A DNA stretch of 41,611 bases from Syntrophales bacterium (GTDB lineage: Bacteria > Desulfobacterota > Syntrophia > Syntrophales > UBA4778). The stretch spans positions 1 through 41,611 of the forward strand of contig JAQTPK010000024.1 of the NCBI GenBank assembly GCA_028712885.1, read 5' to 3'. The notes below the pieces were generated by a model, which had not been told where the DNA came from, did not search any database, and worked only from the letters and a program-made list of their open reading frames with translations. This document shows, in pieces, positions 13,348 to 21,685 of the stretch (the stretch's first letter is position 1; every line of letters starts with the position of its first letter). A program made the translations under genes and the position numbers.

Positions 13348-15244
13348 CTGAGTGATGGAGCTCCCGCGCGGCTGCCGCTATGCCTGCGGCATCGATGCAG
13401 TACTTGGATCTCAGCTCCGCCTGCGACGCATGCTCAACGAATTCGTCCGGGATGCCGAGCCTGCTTACGGCGAGCCCCCTGATCCTGCGTTTTTCAAACA
13501 TCTCGAGGATTGCGCTTCCGAACCCGCCCATCAGCACATTTTCCTCGACGGTAAGTATCCTCCTGTATTTGAGGGCTGCCGCGCAGAGAAGCTCCTCGTC
13601 GAGAGGTTTTACGAAACGGCAATTCACCACGGCGGCGAGGATCCCCTCGCCTTCGAGTTCCCGCGCGGCCTCAAGGGCGGGAAGAACGGCGGACCCTACG
13701 GCAAAGACGGCCAGATCTCTCCCCTCGCGCAGGATTTCCGCACGCCCTATTTCCAGTTCCCTGATCTCCTGATCGAGCGGAACGCCGGCCCCCTTTCCCC
13801 GGGGATAGCGGACGGCGGCGGGTCCCCCGCAGTACACGGCCGTCTTGAGCATGCGTCGGAGCTCGTTTTCATCCTTCGGGGCCATGATCACCATATTCGG
13901 AATGTGGCGCAGGTACGCAAAATCGAACAGCCCGTGGTGCGTGGGGCCGTCGTCCCCGACTATCCCGCCCCGGTCCAGTGCGAAGACCACGGGAAGATTC
14001 TGAAGACAGACGTCGTGCAGAACCTGATCGTACGCGCGCTGCAGGAAGGTGGAATAGATGGCCACCACGGGGATAAACCCTTCGACGGCGAGGCCGGCGG
14101 CGAAAGTGACGCCGTGCTGTTCCGCTATCCCCACATCATAAAAGCGATCGGGATACTCGCGCGAAAAGCGCTCAAGCCCCGTGCCCTGACACATGGCTGC
14201 GGTGATCGCAAGTATCCGGGAATCGCGCGCGGCAAGGTCCAGCATGGCCGAGCCGAAAATCTCCGTATAGGAAGGAACGGCCTCATTCGCGGTCGTGACC
14301 CCGGTTTCAATATCGTAGGGCCCGATACCGTGGAAGCGCGAAGGCTCCTCTTCGGCAAACCTGTATCCCTCGCCTTTGCGGGTTATAACGTGGACCAGTA
14401 TCGGCCCCTTGATTTCCTTCAGGTTGCGGAAATTCTTGATCAGGTTGTCCAGCCGATGCCCCTCGAGGGGCCCTACATACTGGAACCCGAGTTCTTCGAA
14501 CAGAATGCCCGGAACGAGCAGGCCTTTAAGGGATTCTTCCGCCTGGCGGGTAAAGCGGACCATCTGCTCGCCCCCCGGCAGGGATTTCAGGAAATTCTTT
14601 ACGTCCCCCCTGAATTTTATCATTTTTTGACCGGTCATGATCCGGTTCAGGTACGACGACAATGCCCCGACATTCGGGGAAATCGACATCTCATTGTCGT
14701 TCAGGACTATGATGACGTCTTTGCCCCGGTCGCCCGTCCAATTCAGCCCCTCAAAGGCCATGCCCGCCGTCATTGAGCCGTCGCCGATCACCGCAATGAC
14801 CTTGAACCCCTCCGCCTTCAGGCAGCGCGCTTCCGCAATCCCCGCGGCGGCGGATACGGACGTGCTGCTGTGCCCCACGTTGAATACATCGTAGATGCTT
14901 TCTTCCCGCCGGGGGAAACCGCAGATACCTCCGCGCTTTCGCAACGTGTGGAACTTGTCGCTTCTGCCCGTTATGATCTTATGGGCATAAGCCTGGTGGC
15001 CGACATCCCAGATGATCCGGTCTTTCGGGGCGTCGAATACGTAATGCAGCGCCAGAGTGAGCTCTACCGCGCCCAGAGACGAGGCGAGGTGGCCTCCCGT
15101 CCGGGCTACGGTTTCAATGATCAGAGACCGGATCTCCGCGGAAAGCCTGCCGAGTTCGGCCAGGTTCAGATTTTTGATATCGGCCGGCGACTTTATGCCG
15201 GGAAGAATCCTCCCACCGTCCACATCTTTATAGTTCAATGCCAT
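13337..15244 (-). CDS. dxs: 1-deoxy-D-xylulose-5-phosphate synthase
   Basis: The 635-residue thiamine-diphosphate enzyme condenses pyruvate and glyceraldehyde-3-phosphate, the first step of the MEP pathway. The ThDP motif GDGSMTAGMAFEGLN starts at residue 154, the catalytic histidine lies in ARTGGHLASSLG (about 52) and the C-terminal transketolase domains are complete. The frame is open up to 15355, but that extension reads through a 9-base repeat tract. ATG at 15244 gives IKSPADIKNLNLAELGRLSAEIR near the N terminus as in relatives, though its ribosome site is weak. Confidence 0.94.
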   Translation of the reverse strand: MALNYKDVDGGRILPGIKSPADIKNLNLAELGRLSAEIRSLIIETVARTGGHLASSLGAVELTLALHYVFDAPKDRIIWDVGHQAYAHKIITGRSDKFHTLRKRGGICGFPRREESIYDVFNVGHSSTSVSAAAGIAEARCLKAEGFKVIAVIGDGSMTAGMAFEGLNWTGDRGKDVIIVLNDNEMSISPNVGALSSYLNRIMTGQKMIKFRGDVKNFLKSLPGGEQMVRFTRQAEESLKGLLVPGILFEELGFQYVGPLEGHRLDNLIKNFRNLKEIKGPILVHVITRKGEGYRFAEEEPSRFHGIGPYDIETGVTTANEAVPSYTEIFGSAMLDLAARDSRILAITAAMCQGTGLERFSREYPDRFYDVGIAEQHGVTFAAGLAVEGFIPVVAIYSTFLQRAYDQVLHDVCLQNLPVVFALDRGGIVGDDGPTHHGLFDFAYLRHIPNMVIMAPKDENELRRMLKTAVYCGGPAAVRYPRGKGAGVPLDQEIRELEIGRAEILREGRDLAVFAVGSAVLPALEAARELEGEGILAAVVNCRFVKPLDEELLCAAALKYRRILTVEENVLMGGFGSAILEMFEKRRIRGLAVSRLGIPDEFVEHASQAELRSKYCIDAAGIAAAARELHHSDGR

Positions 15245-15317
15245 CTTTATCAGTTTCTGGTTTCCGATTTCTTGTCCCGGTTTCAGTGTCATTCCCCATT
15301 GTAATCTACTTTCTCTC

Positions 15318-15353
15318 TTCCCGCCTTTCGCGCCTTTCCCGCTATTCCCGCGC
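15318..15353. repeat. 9-base tandem tract between ispA and dxs
   Basis: Four units in register: TTCCCGCCT, TTCGCGCCT, TTCCCGCTA, TTCCCGCGC. An inverted version of the same theme (GCGGGAAAG) occurs at 34833-34859. Confidence 0.75.
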
Positions 15354-15384
15354 AAAAACCGGACAAGGCCCGTTCATATCCCAT

Positions 15385-16281
15385 TCAGGACCTTCTCTCA
15401 ATAATGAATTTCGCAATGAGGCGCAGCGCCTCCGCGCGCTCATCAAAGGAGTCAATGGCCCGGAGGGCGCCCTCCACCAGCTTCACCGCCGTCCGCCTCG
15501 ATTCATCTATCCCGAACAGAGCGGGGTACGTGGTCTTGCGGCGCTCATTGTCCGATCCCGTCGATTTCCCCATCAGCACCGCCTCCCCCTCGACGTTCAG
15601 GATGTCGTCGGCAATCTGAAAAGCAAGTCCCGCCTTCGCGCCGTATTCCGTAAGGGCGCACATATCGCTCTCGCCGGCCCCGGATATCATGGCCCCCGCC
15701 CTTACCGCGGCCCTGATCATCGCCCCCGTTTTGCAGTTGTGAATGAAGCGGACGATGTCCGCATCGGCAGCTTTCCCTTCATAGAGAATGTCCGCGGCCT
15801 GCCCGCCGACCATCCCGAAAATTCCCGCCGCTTCCGCAATGTCCCTGATCACCGCCAGGCGTATGCCCGGATCCACCTCGGGGGGCTCCTGCGCCATCAG
15901 CCGGAACGCCTCCGTGAGGAGCGCGTCCCCGGCGAGAATGGCCATTGCTTCCCCGAACACCTTGTGGTTCGTAAGCCTGCCCCGGCGGTAATCGTCGTTG
16001 TCCATGGCCGGAAGATCGTCATGGATCAGGGAATAGGAGTGGATCATTTCGATCGCACAGGCCGCAGGCAGCGCATGTTCCGACCGTCCGCAGACTGCTT
16101 CCGCCGCGGCAATGCACATAATGGGGCGGACCCGCTTTCCGCCGGCAAAGACGCTGTAGCGCACGGATTTGAAGATCTGCTCCGGGAACCGGTCCGCTCC
16201 GGGCAGAAACCGCTCCAGCGCCTGGTCCACCGCCTCTTTCCTTTCCCGCAAATAGGCTTCGAGCCGCGTCAGCTTATCCAT
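15385..16281 (-). CDS. ispA: Farnesyl/geranyl diphosphate synthase
   Basis: The 298-residue polyprenyl synthetase has the first aspartate-rich motif DDLPAMDNDD (residues 88-97) and the second FQIADDILN. Both bind Mg-diphosphate during condensation of IPP with allylic diphosphate. The residues just before the first motif (IHSYSLIHDD) fit a short-chain (C15) product. It overlaps xseB by eight bases and lies upstream of dxs, so product and precursor pathways are co-transcribed. Confidence 0.94.
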   Translation of the reverse strand: MDKLTRLEAYLRERKEAVDQALERFLPGADRFPEQIFKSVRYSVFAGGKRVRPIMCIAAAEAVCGRSEHALPAACAIEMIHSYSLIHDDLPAMDNDDYRRGRLTNHKVFGEAMAILAGDALLTEAFRLMAQEPPEVDPGIRLAVIRDIAEAAGIFGMVGGQAADILYEGKAADADIVRFIHNCKTGAMIRAAVRAGAMISGAGESDMCALTEYGAKAGLAFQIADDILNVEGEAVLMGKSTGSDNERRKTTYPALFGIDESRRTAVKLVEGALRAIDSFDERAEALRLIAKFIIERRS

Positions 16282-16510
16282 TTTCCTTTTCTTCCGATTC
16301 GAACGGCCTCGCCGTGAGCCCGCGCCCCTCCTTCAGGAGAATTTCCACTTTCCGTTCGGCTTCTTCGAGCCGCTTCGTGCAGATGCCGGACAGCCGGACC
16401 CCCTCTTCAAAAGCCTTCAGGGATTCCTCGAGAGTAAGGTCTCCCGCCTCCATTTTGCGCACGATCTCTTCCATCTTAGCCAGTGCCTGCTCAAAGGTTT
16501 CCTTCGCCAT
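16274..16510 (-). CDS. xseB: Exodeoxyribonuclease VII small subunit
   Basis: The 78-residue XseB has the family core FEQALAKMEEIVRKMEAGDL and LEESLKAFEEGVRLSGIC, a pair of helices that bind XseA. ATG at 16510 has GGGAGGAG just upstream. The longer open frame to 16588 reads a REP-like repeat and is rejected. It overlaps ispA, and xseA lies upstream. Confidence 0.93.
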   Translation of the reverse strand: MAKETFEQALAKMEEIVRKMEAGDLTLEESLKAFEEGVRLSGICTKRLEEAERKVEILLKEGRGLTARPFESEEKENG

Positions 16511-16568
16511 ACTCCTCCCGGGCAGGCTGCCCAGAATCACCCATCTACTTCGTTTCCCTTGGCCCTCG

Positions 16569-16627
16569 TGGTTCGACAGGCTCACCATGACAATAGGGCC
16601 GGAGCCTGTCCTGAGCTTGTCGAAGGA
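16569..16627. repeat. REP-like dispersed repeat, inverted pair
   Basis: GTTCGACAGGCTCACCATGA (16571-16590) and GAGCCTGTCCTGAGCTTGTC (16602-16621, followed by GAAGGA) are related copies in opposite orientation, in the spacer between xseA and xseB. The same TTCGACAGGCTCA-type repeat is widespread in environmental bacterial genomes. Confidence 0.6.
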
Positions 16628-16694
16628 GGGGCCTCGTATCCGGGCAATTCTGGACAGCCTGCGGATATAATAAAATTATTGAAGCCCCATGCTG

Positions 16695-18023
16695 CTATTC
16701 GGGGCGGGTTTTTGTTACTGATGCCGTGAATGAGCCTTCTGCAACCTTAACGTCCACTTCCCTGCCGGCGTCGACGGATGCAGAGGATCTCACGATCGTT
16801 CCTTCCGGAACCGTCCGGACCAGGCCGTACCCGCGCTTCAGCACAGCCAGAGGGCTCAGGCTGTCCAGCACGGATACGAGCCCCGCCAGGCGATCCCGTA
16901 TGCGCTCCGTTCGCCTGAACAGATGGGACTTGAGATCCCTTCCGAGCGCATCCACCAGGATACGCCGGTCGCGGATGCCTCTGACCGGACTGGATGCATG
17001 CAGCCGCTCCCGCAGAATTCCCGAATTCCTTTCCCCCCGTTCGATTCCGGTCCTCAGGGCGTTTACAAGTCTCCCCGCCGCCGCATCGAAGTGAATCCTC
17101 CGATCCGCAATGCCGCGCGACGGGTCATGCAGCCGCTCCCGCAAGCGCTCCAGCCCTTCCGCCTTATTCTCCACCAGGCGGCGGTGGCGGTTTCCGATCC
17201 GGCCGGCCATCTCCACGGTCGACCGCAGCAGCTCTTTTCGGACAGGCACCGCCATTTCCGCTGCCGCGGACGGCGTCGGGGCCCGAAGATCGGAGACAAA
17301 ATCGGAGATGGTGAAATCGGTTTCATGCCCCACTGCTGAAATGACGGGCAGACGGGACTGAAAAATCGCCCGGGCGACCCGCTCGTCATTGAAAGCCATA
17401 AGGTCTTCGAGAGATCCCCCTCCCCTGGCAACGATGATGACGTCAACTCCCTCCACCGCATTCAGGATTTCAATCGCCTGCACGATCTCAAGCGGGGCCT
17501 CCGGCCCCTGTACCCGGACCGGCGCAAGGAGAATATCCACCGACGGGAAACGCCGCCCGGTGATGTGCAGAATGTCCCGGATAACCGCGCCTGACGGGGA
17601 GGTGACTACTCCTATTCTCTCAGGAATAAACGGGATGGGTTTTTTCCAGGACGGGTCAAAGAGCCCTTCCCTCTCGAGCCTGGCCTTCAACTGCTCGAAC
17701 GCCAACTGGAGGGCTCCCAGCCCCTTCGGCTCAATCATGTCTATGATGAGCTGGTACTCCCCCCTGGGCGAGTAAACGGTCAATCCCGCGCGACAGAGGA
17801 TATGCGTTCCGTCCTCAAGCTCGAACAAGATTCCGCGCAGGGCCTGCCGGAAGATCACCGCCCTTACCTGACTTTTATCGTCTTTGAGCGTAAAGTACAC
17901 GTGCCCGGAATTGGGGCGCCTGAGATTGGAAATCTCGCCTTCCACCCACACAAGATCGAAACTGGATTCGAGAAGGAATTGAATGTTGCGGGTCAGCTCG
18001 GTTACGGTCAGGACCTTTTTCAT
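16695..18023 (-). CDS. xseA: Exodeoxyribonuclease VII large subunit
   Basis: The 442-residue XseA has an N-terminal OB-fold (LVWVEGEISNLRRPNSGHVYFTLKD), the catalytic domain (GVVTSPSGAVIRDI, IIVARGGGSLEDLMAFNDE, SAVGHETDFTISDFVSDLRAPTPSAAAE) and a C-terminal helical part. With XseB it degrades single-stranded DNA in both directions. ATG at 18023 has AAGG upstream and starts MKKVLTVTEL. The earlier in-frame start at 18047 lacks support. It is the first gene of the xseA-ispH operon. Confidence 0.94.
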   Translation of the reverse strand: MKKVLTVTELTRNIQFLLESSFDLVWVEGEISNLRRPNSGHVYFTLKDDKSQVRAVIFRQALRGILFELEDGTHILCRAGLTVYSPRGEYQLIIDMIEPKGLGALQLAFEQLKARLEREGLFDPSWKKPIPFIPERIGVVTSPSGAVIRDILHITGRRFPSVDILLAPVRVQGPEAPLEIVQAIEILNAVEGVDVIIVARGGGSLEDLMAFNDERVARAIFQSRLPVISAVGHETDFTISDFVSDLRAPTPSAAAEMAVPVRKELLRSTVEMAGRIGNRHRRLVENKAEGLERLRERLHDPSRGIADRRIHFDAAAGRLVNALRTGIERGERNSGILRERLHASSPVRGIRDRRILVDALGRDLKSHLFRRTERIRDRLAGLVSVLDSLSPLAVLKRGYGLVRTVPEGTIVRSSASVDAGREVDVKVAEGSFTASVTKTRPE

Positions 18024-18115
18024 GAAACCTTCCGGTTCCGGGGTCAAGAATACCGCGGATTACGGGTGAAAAATATACACATTGACGCGATCTTGCAAGG
18101 GAAATAATAGCATCA

Positions 18116-18267
18116 GGCAATAGGTAATGGGTTATGGGTTATGGACAAAGATCGCGTCGCCGGAAGCCCAAATTCCAACCCTTGTTGCAACGGACCCCAC
18201 AGGAGCTACTGACCCGATATTTCAACCCAATACCCATGGCCTATGACCCATAACCCATGACCTCAAT
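18116..18267. repeat. Heptamer inverted pair in the xseA/DHS-like spacer
   Basis: Left arm: GGCAATA, GGTAATG, GGTTATG, GGTTATG (18116-18143). Right arm: CCCAATA, CCCATGG, CCTATGA, CCCATAA, CCCATGA, CCTCAAT (18226-18267). All units are in exact 7-base register, and the two arms are reverse complements in theme, about 80 bases apart. Confidence 0.85.
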
Positions 18268-18280
18268 ATTACTGTTAGCT

Positions 18281-18309
18281 TTGACTTTTCCCTTTCCCTA
18301 GGTTAAATA
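18281..18309 (+). promoter_or_regulatory. Sigma-70-like promoter of the DHS-like gene
   Basis: TTGACT (18281-18286), a 17-base spacer and TAAATA (18304-18309). It lies 51 bases before the start codon and directly after the heptamer right arm. Confidence 0.5.
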
Positions 18310-18360
18310 AGATTGATTATACAATATTCGCCAGCGCGGCGTCAGGAGACTGTTATCCCA

Positions 18361-19380
18361 ATGAAGAAAAAAGATTACCTGAAGAAACCCGTCCGGCACA
18401 TCGATATTACTTCCATCGACACTTCACAGCTCGTCCGGGCAATGAAGGGGATGTCCTTCTCGGCCCGCGACCTGGCCAACGCGGCCGAAATTTACTGCCG
18501 CATGCTTGCCGACCGGCGAGCGGCGGTCATCCTGACCATCGCAGGAAGCACCAGCGCGGGCGGGTGCATGAAGATTTATTCCGACCTGGTCAGGTACAAC
18601 ATGGTCGACGCTGTCGTAGCCACCGGAGCGGCGATCGTGGATATGGATTTTTTCGAAGCCCTCGGATTCCGCCACTACCAGGGGTCCTCCGCAGCGGACG
18701 ACCGGGAATTGCGCCGTCTGTATATCGACCGGATCTACGACACGTATATCGATGAAGAAGAGCTCCAGGCCTGCGACCGGACGGTAAAGATAATTGCTGA
18801 CAGTCTTCCGCACCGGGCGTATTCTTCCCGGGAGTTCATCAGGGAAATGGGAAGATATCTCCGGAAAAAAGCAAATAAAAAGGACTCCCTCGTAGGGACA
18901 GCCTTCGAGAACGACGTCCCTATCTTCTGCCCGGCCTTCTCCGACTCGAGCGCCGGATTCGGCCTCGTCCTGCACCAGGTCGACAGTCCGGACAGCCATA
19001 TCACCATCGACAGCGTCAAGGATTTCCGGGAACTCACGATGGTCAAGATCAAGGCCAGAACAACGGGCCTCCTGATGATCGGCGGCGGCGTGCCCAAGAA
19101 TTTCGCCCAGGATACGGTCATCTGCGCCGAGCTTCTCGGCAGGACTGTACCCATGCACAAATACGCGGTCCAGATCACGGTAGCGGACGTGCGCGACGGC
19201 GCATGCTCGAGCTCGACCCTGAAAGAGGCGAGCTCATGGGGAAAGGTGGACGTATCGCACGAACAGATGGTTTTCGCGGAAGCGGCCATGGCCCTGCCCA
19301 TCCTGGCCAGTTACGCTTATCATTCCGGGGTCTGGAAGAACCGCCCCCGGCGCGCCTTTGCAAAACTGTTCGATAAGTGA
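18361..19380 (+). CDS. Deoxyhypusine synthase-family protein
   Basis: The 339-residue DHS homologue shows the NAD-binding family features (TIAGSTSAGGCMKIYSDLVRY; VATGAAIVDMDFFEALGFRHYQG; LLMIGGGVPKNF) and the reactive-lysine segment EASSWGKVDVSHEQ, where the Lys aligns with the lysine that forms the spermidine-derived intermediate in eukaryotic DHS. Bacteria lack eIF5A, so protein modification is unlikely. Bacterial homologues have been linked to polyamine conversion such as homospermidine formation. ATG at 18361 begins MKKKDYLKK. AGGAG lies rather far upstream. Confidence 0.85.
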   Translation: MKKKDYLKKPVRHIDITSIDTSQLVRAMKGMSFSARDLANAAEIYCRMLADRRAAVILTIAGSTSAGGCMKIYSDLVRYNMVDAVVATGAAIVDMDFFEALGFRHYQGSSAADDRELRRLYIDRIYDTYIDEEELQACDRTVKIIADSLPHRAYSSREFIREMGRYLRKKANKKDSLVGTAFENDVPIFCPAFSDSSAGFGLVLHQVDSPDSHITIDSVKDFRELTMVKIKARTTGLLMIGGGVPKNFAQDTVICAELLGRTVPMHKYAVQITVADVRDGACSSSTLKEASSWGKVDVSHEQMVFAEAAMALPILASYAYHSGVWKNRPRRAFAKLFDK

Positions 19381-19403
19381 AGAACTCACCGCAGAGGAAA
19401 AAA

Positions 19404-19508
19404 CGAAGCTGAGATGCGAAGATAAGAAGTTAGGCGGCTGTTTATACTTACAGCTCAGGTTCACCTATCCTCGCAACCTCGCAACCTCGCATCTTCAATC
19501 TTCCAGCG
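19404..19508. repeat. 8-base repeat inverted pair between convergent genes
   Basis: Right arm: CCTCGCAA, CCTCGCAA, CCTCGCAT, CTTCAATC, TTCCAGCG (19469-19508). Left arm: CGAAGCTG, AGATGCGA, AGATAAGA (19404-19427), the complementary theme. The left arm follows the DHS-like stop and the right arm precedes the DUF3108 stop. Confidence 0.75.
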
Positions 19509-19526
19509 CCTGCGGTGGTTCTTCTG

Positions 19527-20276
19527 TCAGGTAGTTCGCGATACCAGCTCGAAAACGAAGCTCCCGACCGGGAAACGGCTCTGCAGCTTCACCGGTATCC
19601 GGGATGCGTCGGCGGAATACCACAGCTTCAGCCGCCGTCCCCGTTTCAGAAAACCCGGAGTCGCCATATCCGGCTCCACTACGTACGTTTCATAATCCCG
19701 CCCCTCGATTGAGAGGATTTCCTTTCCCGACACGAATGCCTTCACCTGAGCGCATTTTTTCCCGTCGGTAATCGGGAATTCCAGAGTTTCGCCTACCTTC
19801 AATTTCTTTGCCCGGATGGAAAATATAACGGAGAGGGGGTCGAGAGTGCCCGGCAGCAATTTCACCGGCTTCTGCAGCGCGCCGGAATACATGCTTACGG
19901 CGGCCAGGTTTTCCCAATCGAACCTGACGACTGCCTCCCGCGCGCGGTACCCCGTGCTCTTCTTCTCATAATGCAGGGTGCGGGAAAGATCTGCATCCAT
20001 GAAGGAGTCCTGCCTCTCCCGAATCGGGTAGAGAACATTTATCGGGGGATTGGTCCTTACCGTCATGGCGAAATGAAACGTTTTCTTCCCCTGGATCGTC
20101 TGGCACGGAAGGGTTTCCAGAACGGCCTCGCCTGCGGAAACGGAGCCCCATTTCGCCCGGTAAACAAGTTTTTCTCCTTCCCGGAAAGGGACCGGCTGCC
20201 GGCCTTCCGCGCAGACCGGTCCGCCGATTACAAGGATGATGACAAATAGAATAAACGCGCTATACTTAAGTGACAT
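19527..20276 (-). CDS. DUF3108 domain periplasmic protein
   Basis: The 249-residue protein has a signal peptide (MSLKYSAFILFVIILVIGGPVCAEG, about residues 1-24) followed by a DUF3108 domain: FREGEKLVYRAKWGSVSAGEAVLE, DPLSVIFSIRAKKLKVGETL and LKLWYSADASRIPVKLQSRFPVGSF. Members are periplasmic beta-rich proteins of Gram-negatives with unknown function. ATG at 20276 has GAGG about nine bases upstream. The longer open frame from 20330 is rejected because the signal peptide starts at 20276. It is divergent from the cardiolipin synthase-like gene. Confidence 0.87.
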   Translation of the reverse strand: MSLKYSAFILFVIILVIGGPVCAEGRQPVPFREGEKLVYRAKWGSVSAGEAVLETLPCQTIQGKKTFHFAMTVRTNPPINVLYPIRERQDSFMDADLSRTLHYEKKSTGYRAREAVVRFDWENLAAVSMYSGALQKPVKLLPGTLDPLSVIFSIRAKKLKVGETLEFPITDGKKCAQVKAFVSGKEILSIEGRDYETYVVEPDMATPGFLKRGRRLKLWYSADASRIPVKLQSRFPVGSFVFELVSRTT

Positions 20277-20347
20277 TTTTGCATCCTCTTGATTGACGCG
20301 GATTCTAAACCGGCCGGACGGCGGACGCAAGTCGAATTAAGGCCTTC

Positions 20348-21685
20348 ATGAAAGTCAATTACCTTCTCTTCCTGTTAGCCTCCATTTTATGCCTCTGCCT
20401 GATTCCGGCGGGCTGCCGGATGCCCGGGGCCGGAAAATATATAGTTGATCAACTCGATACGGAAGAGCCCCCGATCTTCCCCGGAGGGGAATCAACTTAC
20501 GGCAAAAAAAGTCCGCCGAGCGCCATGACCTTCACCGAAGACGGAGAGTGGTCGGAAAGAACCGAAAGGCATACCAGACGGATGGAGAAAGTTACCGGAA
20601 AACGCCCGATCGCCGGGAATAAGGCAACACTGCTCATCGACGGACCGGAAACCTTCTCCGCCATGGAAGAGGCCATCGAGGGAGCAAAGGACCATATCAA
20701 CCTCGAAACCTTCATCTTCAGGGAAGACAGCCTCGGGAGGCGATTCTCCCGTCTGCTTCTCAGGAAGAGGGCTGAAGGGGTGGAGGTGAATATCATTTAC
20801 GACAGCTACGGCGCAAAGTATACGCCGCCCCGTTTTTTCGCCCGGCTCAGGGACGGCGGGATCCGGGTCGTCGAATACAACCCCGTCGATCCCATCGACC
20901 TGCTGGGAAAAGAGACGATCAACAACAGGGATCATCGCAAGATCCTCATCGTCGACGGAAAGGTGGCGTTTACCGGAGGGATTAATATCCAGCAGGACCA
21001 CTGGCGCGACACCGACATCAGAATCGAAGGCCCGGCCGTCGCCTCGCTGCAGAAGCTCTTCATCGAGACATGGAAGAGCCGAAACGGTCCCGAATTCGGC
21101 GCCGGGGACTATTTCCCTCAGCTTGAAAAGGAGGGCGAAATCCCGGTCCACGTAATCGAGGGCGCTCCCGGCCAGAAAACGCCCGAAATTTATACCGCCT
21201 ACCTTTCCGCTATTCTTAATGCGGAGAAAACAATCCATATAACGCATGCCTATCTTGTGCCGACCGACGAAATGCTGAACGCGCTTGCTCTCGCTGCGGA
21301 GAAAGGGATTGACGTCAAAATAATCGTTCCGAGCTTCAGCGATTTCTGGCTCCCCTTCTATGCAGGCCGGCATAACTATACGTTCCTGCTGAAGGCCGGA
21401 GTGAAATTGTATGAGCTGCAGGGGGCATTACTCCATTCCAAGACGGCGGTCATCGACGGGGTGTGGTCCACGATCGGATCGAGCAACCTTGACGTGCGCA
21501 GCTTCATTCACGATCTTGAAGTAAACGCCGTCATCATCGACCGGGACTTCGGAATCCGCATGGAAACGGCATTCGCGCGCGACCTGAAGTCGTCCAGGGA
21601 GATTCTCCCTTACGAGTGGGAAACGCGTCCGAGGTCCGACCGGCTGAAAGAATGGTTCGCGAGCTTTTTCAAGTACTGGCTATGA
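20348..21685 (+). CDS. Phospholipase D-family protein, cardiolipin synthase-like
   Basis: The 445-residue protein has two HKD motifs: HRKILIVDG with H196 and K198, and HSKTAVIDG with H363, each followed by the usual GG/GSSN segment. This architecture fits cardiolipin synthase (two phosphatidylglycerols or PG plus PE) or another phosphatidyltransferase. The N terminus (MKVNYLLFLLASILCLCLIPAGC) is a hydrophobic signal that may be lipidated at C23, although Pro at -3 is atypical. The classical two-membrane-segment N terminus of ClsA is absent. The stop overlaps the end of the convergent DUF4184 gene by six bases. Confidence 0.88.
   Translation: MKVNYLLFLLASILCLCLIPAGCRMPGAGKYIVDQLDTEEPPIFPGGESTYGKKSPPSAMTFTEDGEWSERTERHTRRMEKVTGKRPIAGNKATLLIDGPETFSAMEEAIEGAKDHINLETFIFREDSLGRRFSRLLLRKRAEGVEVNIIYDSYGAKYTPPRFFARLRDGGIRVVEYNPVDPIDLLGKETINNRDHRKILIVDGKVAFTGGINIQQDHWRDTDIRIEGPAVASLQKLFIETWKSRNGPEFGAGDYFPQLEKEGEIPVHVIEGAPGQKTPEIYTAYLSAILNAEKTIHITHAYLVPTDEMLNALALAAEKGIDVKIIVPSFSDFWLPFYAGRHNYTFLLKAGVKLYELQGALLHSKTAVIDGVWSTIGSSNLDVRSFIHDLEVNAVIIDRDFGIRMETAFARDLKSSREILPYEWETRPRSDRLKEWFASFFKYWL

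Larger units (their letters stand above)
18024..18360. other. Divergent spacer between xseA and the DHS-like gene
   Basis: No gene is visible. The spacer holds the GGTTATG heptamer inverted pair (18116-18267) and a promoter for the DHS-like gene (18281-18309). The DNA between the arms (18146-18225) resembles nothing recognised. Confidence 0.6.

Noticed and set aside
13352-14776. 474-codon open frame antisense to dxs
   Set aside because: Mirror frame of a well-conserved gene; no start context or recognisable domain.
15245-15355. N-terminal extension of Dxs
   Set aside because: The open frame reads through a 9-base tandem repeat tract and exceeds the family length; ATG 15244 gives the conserved N terminus.
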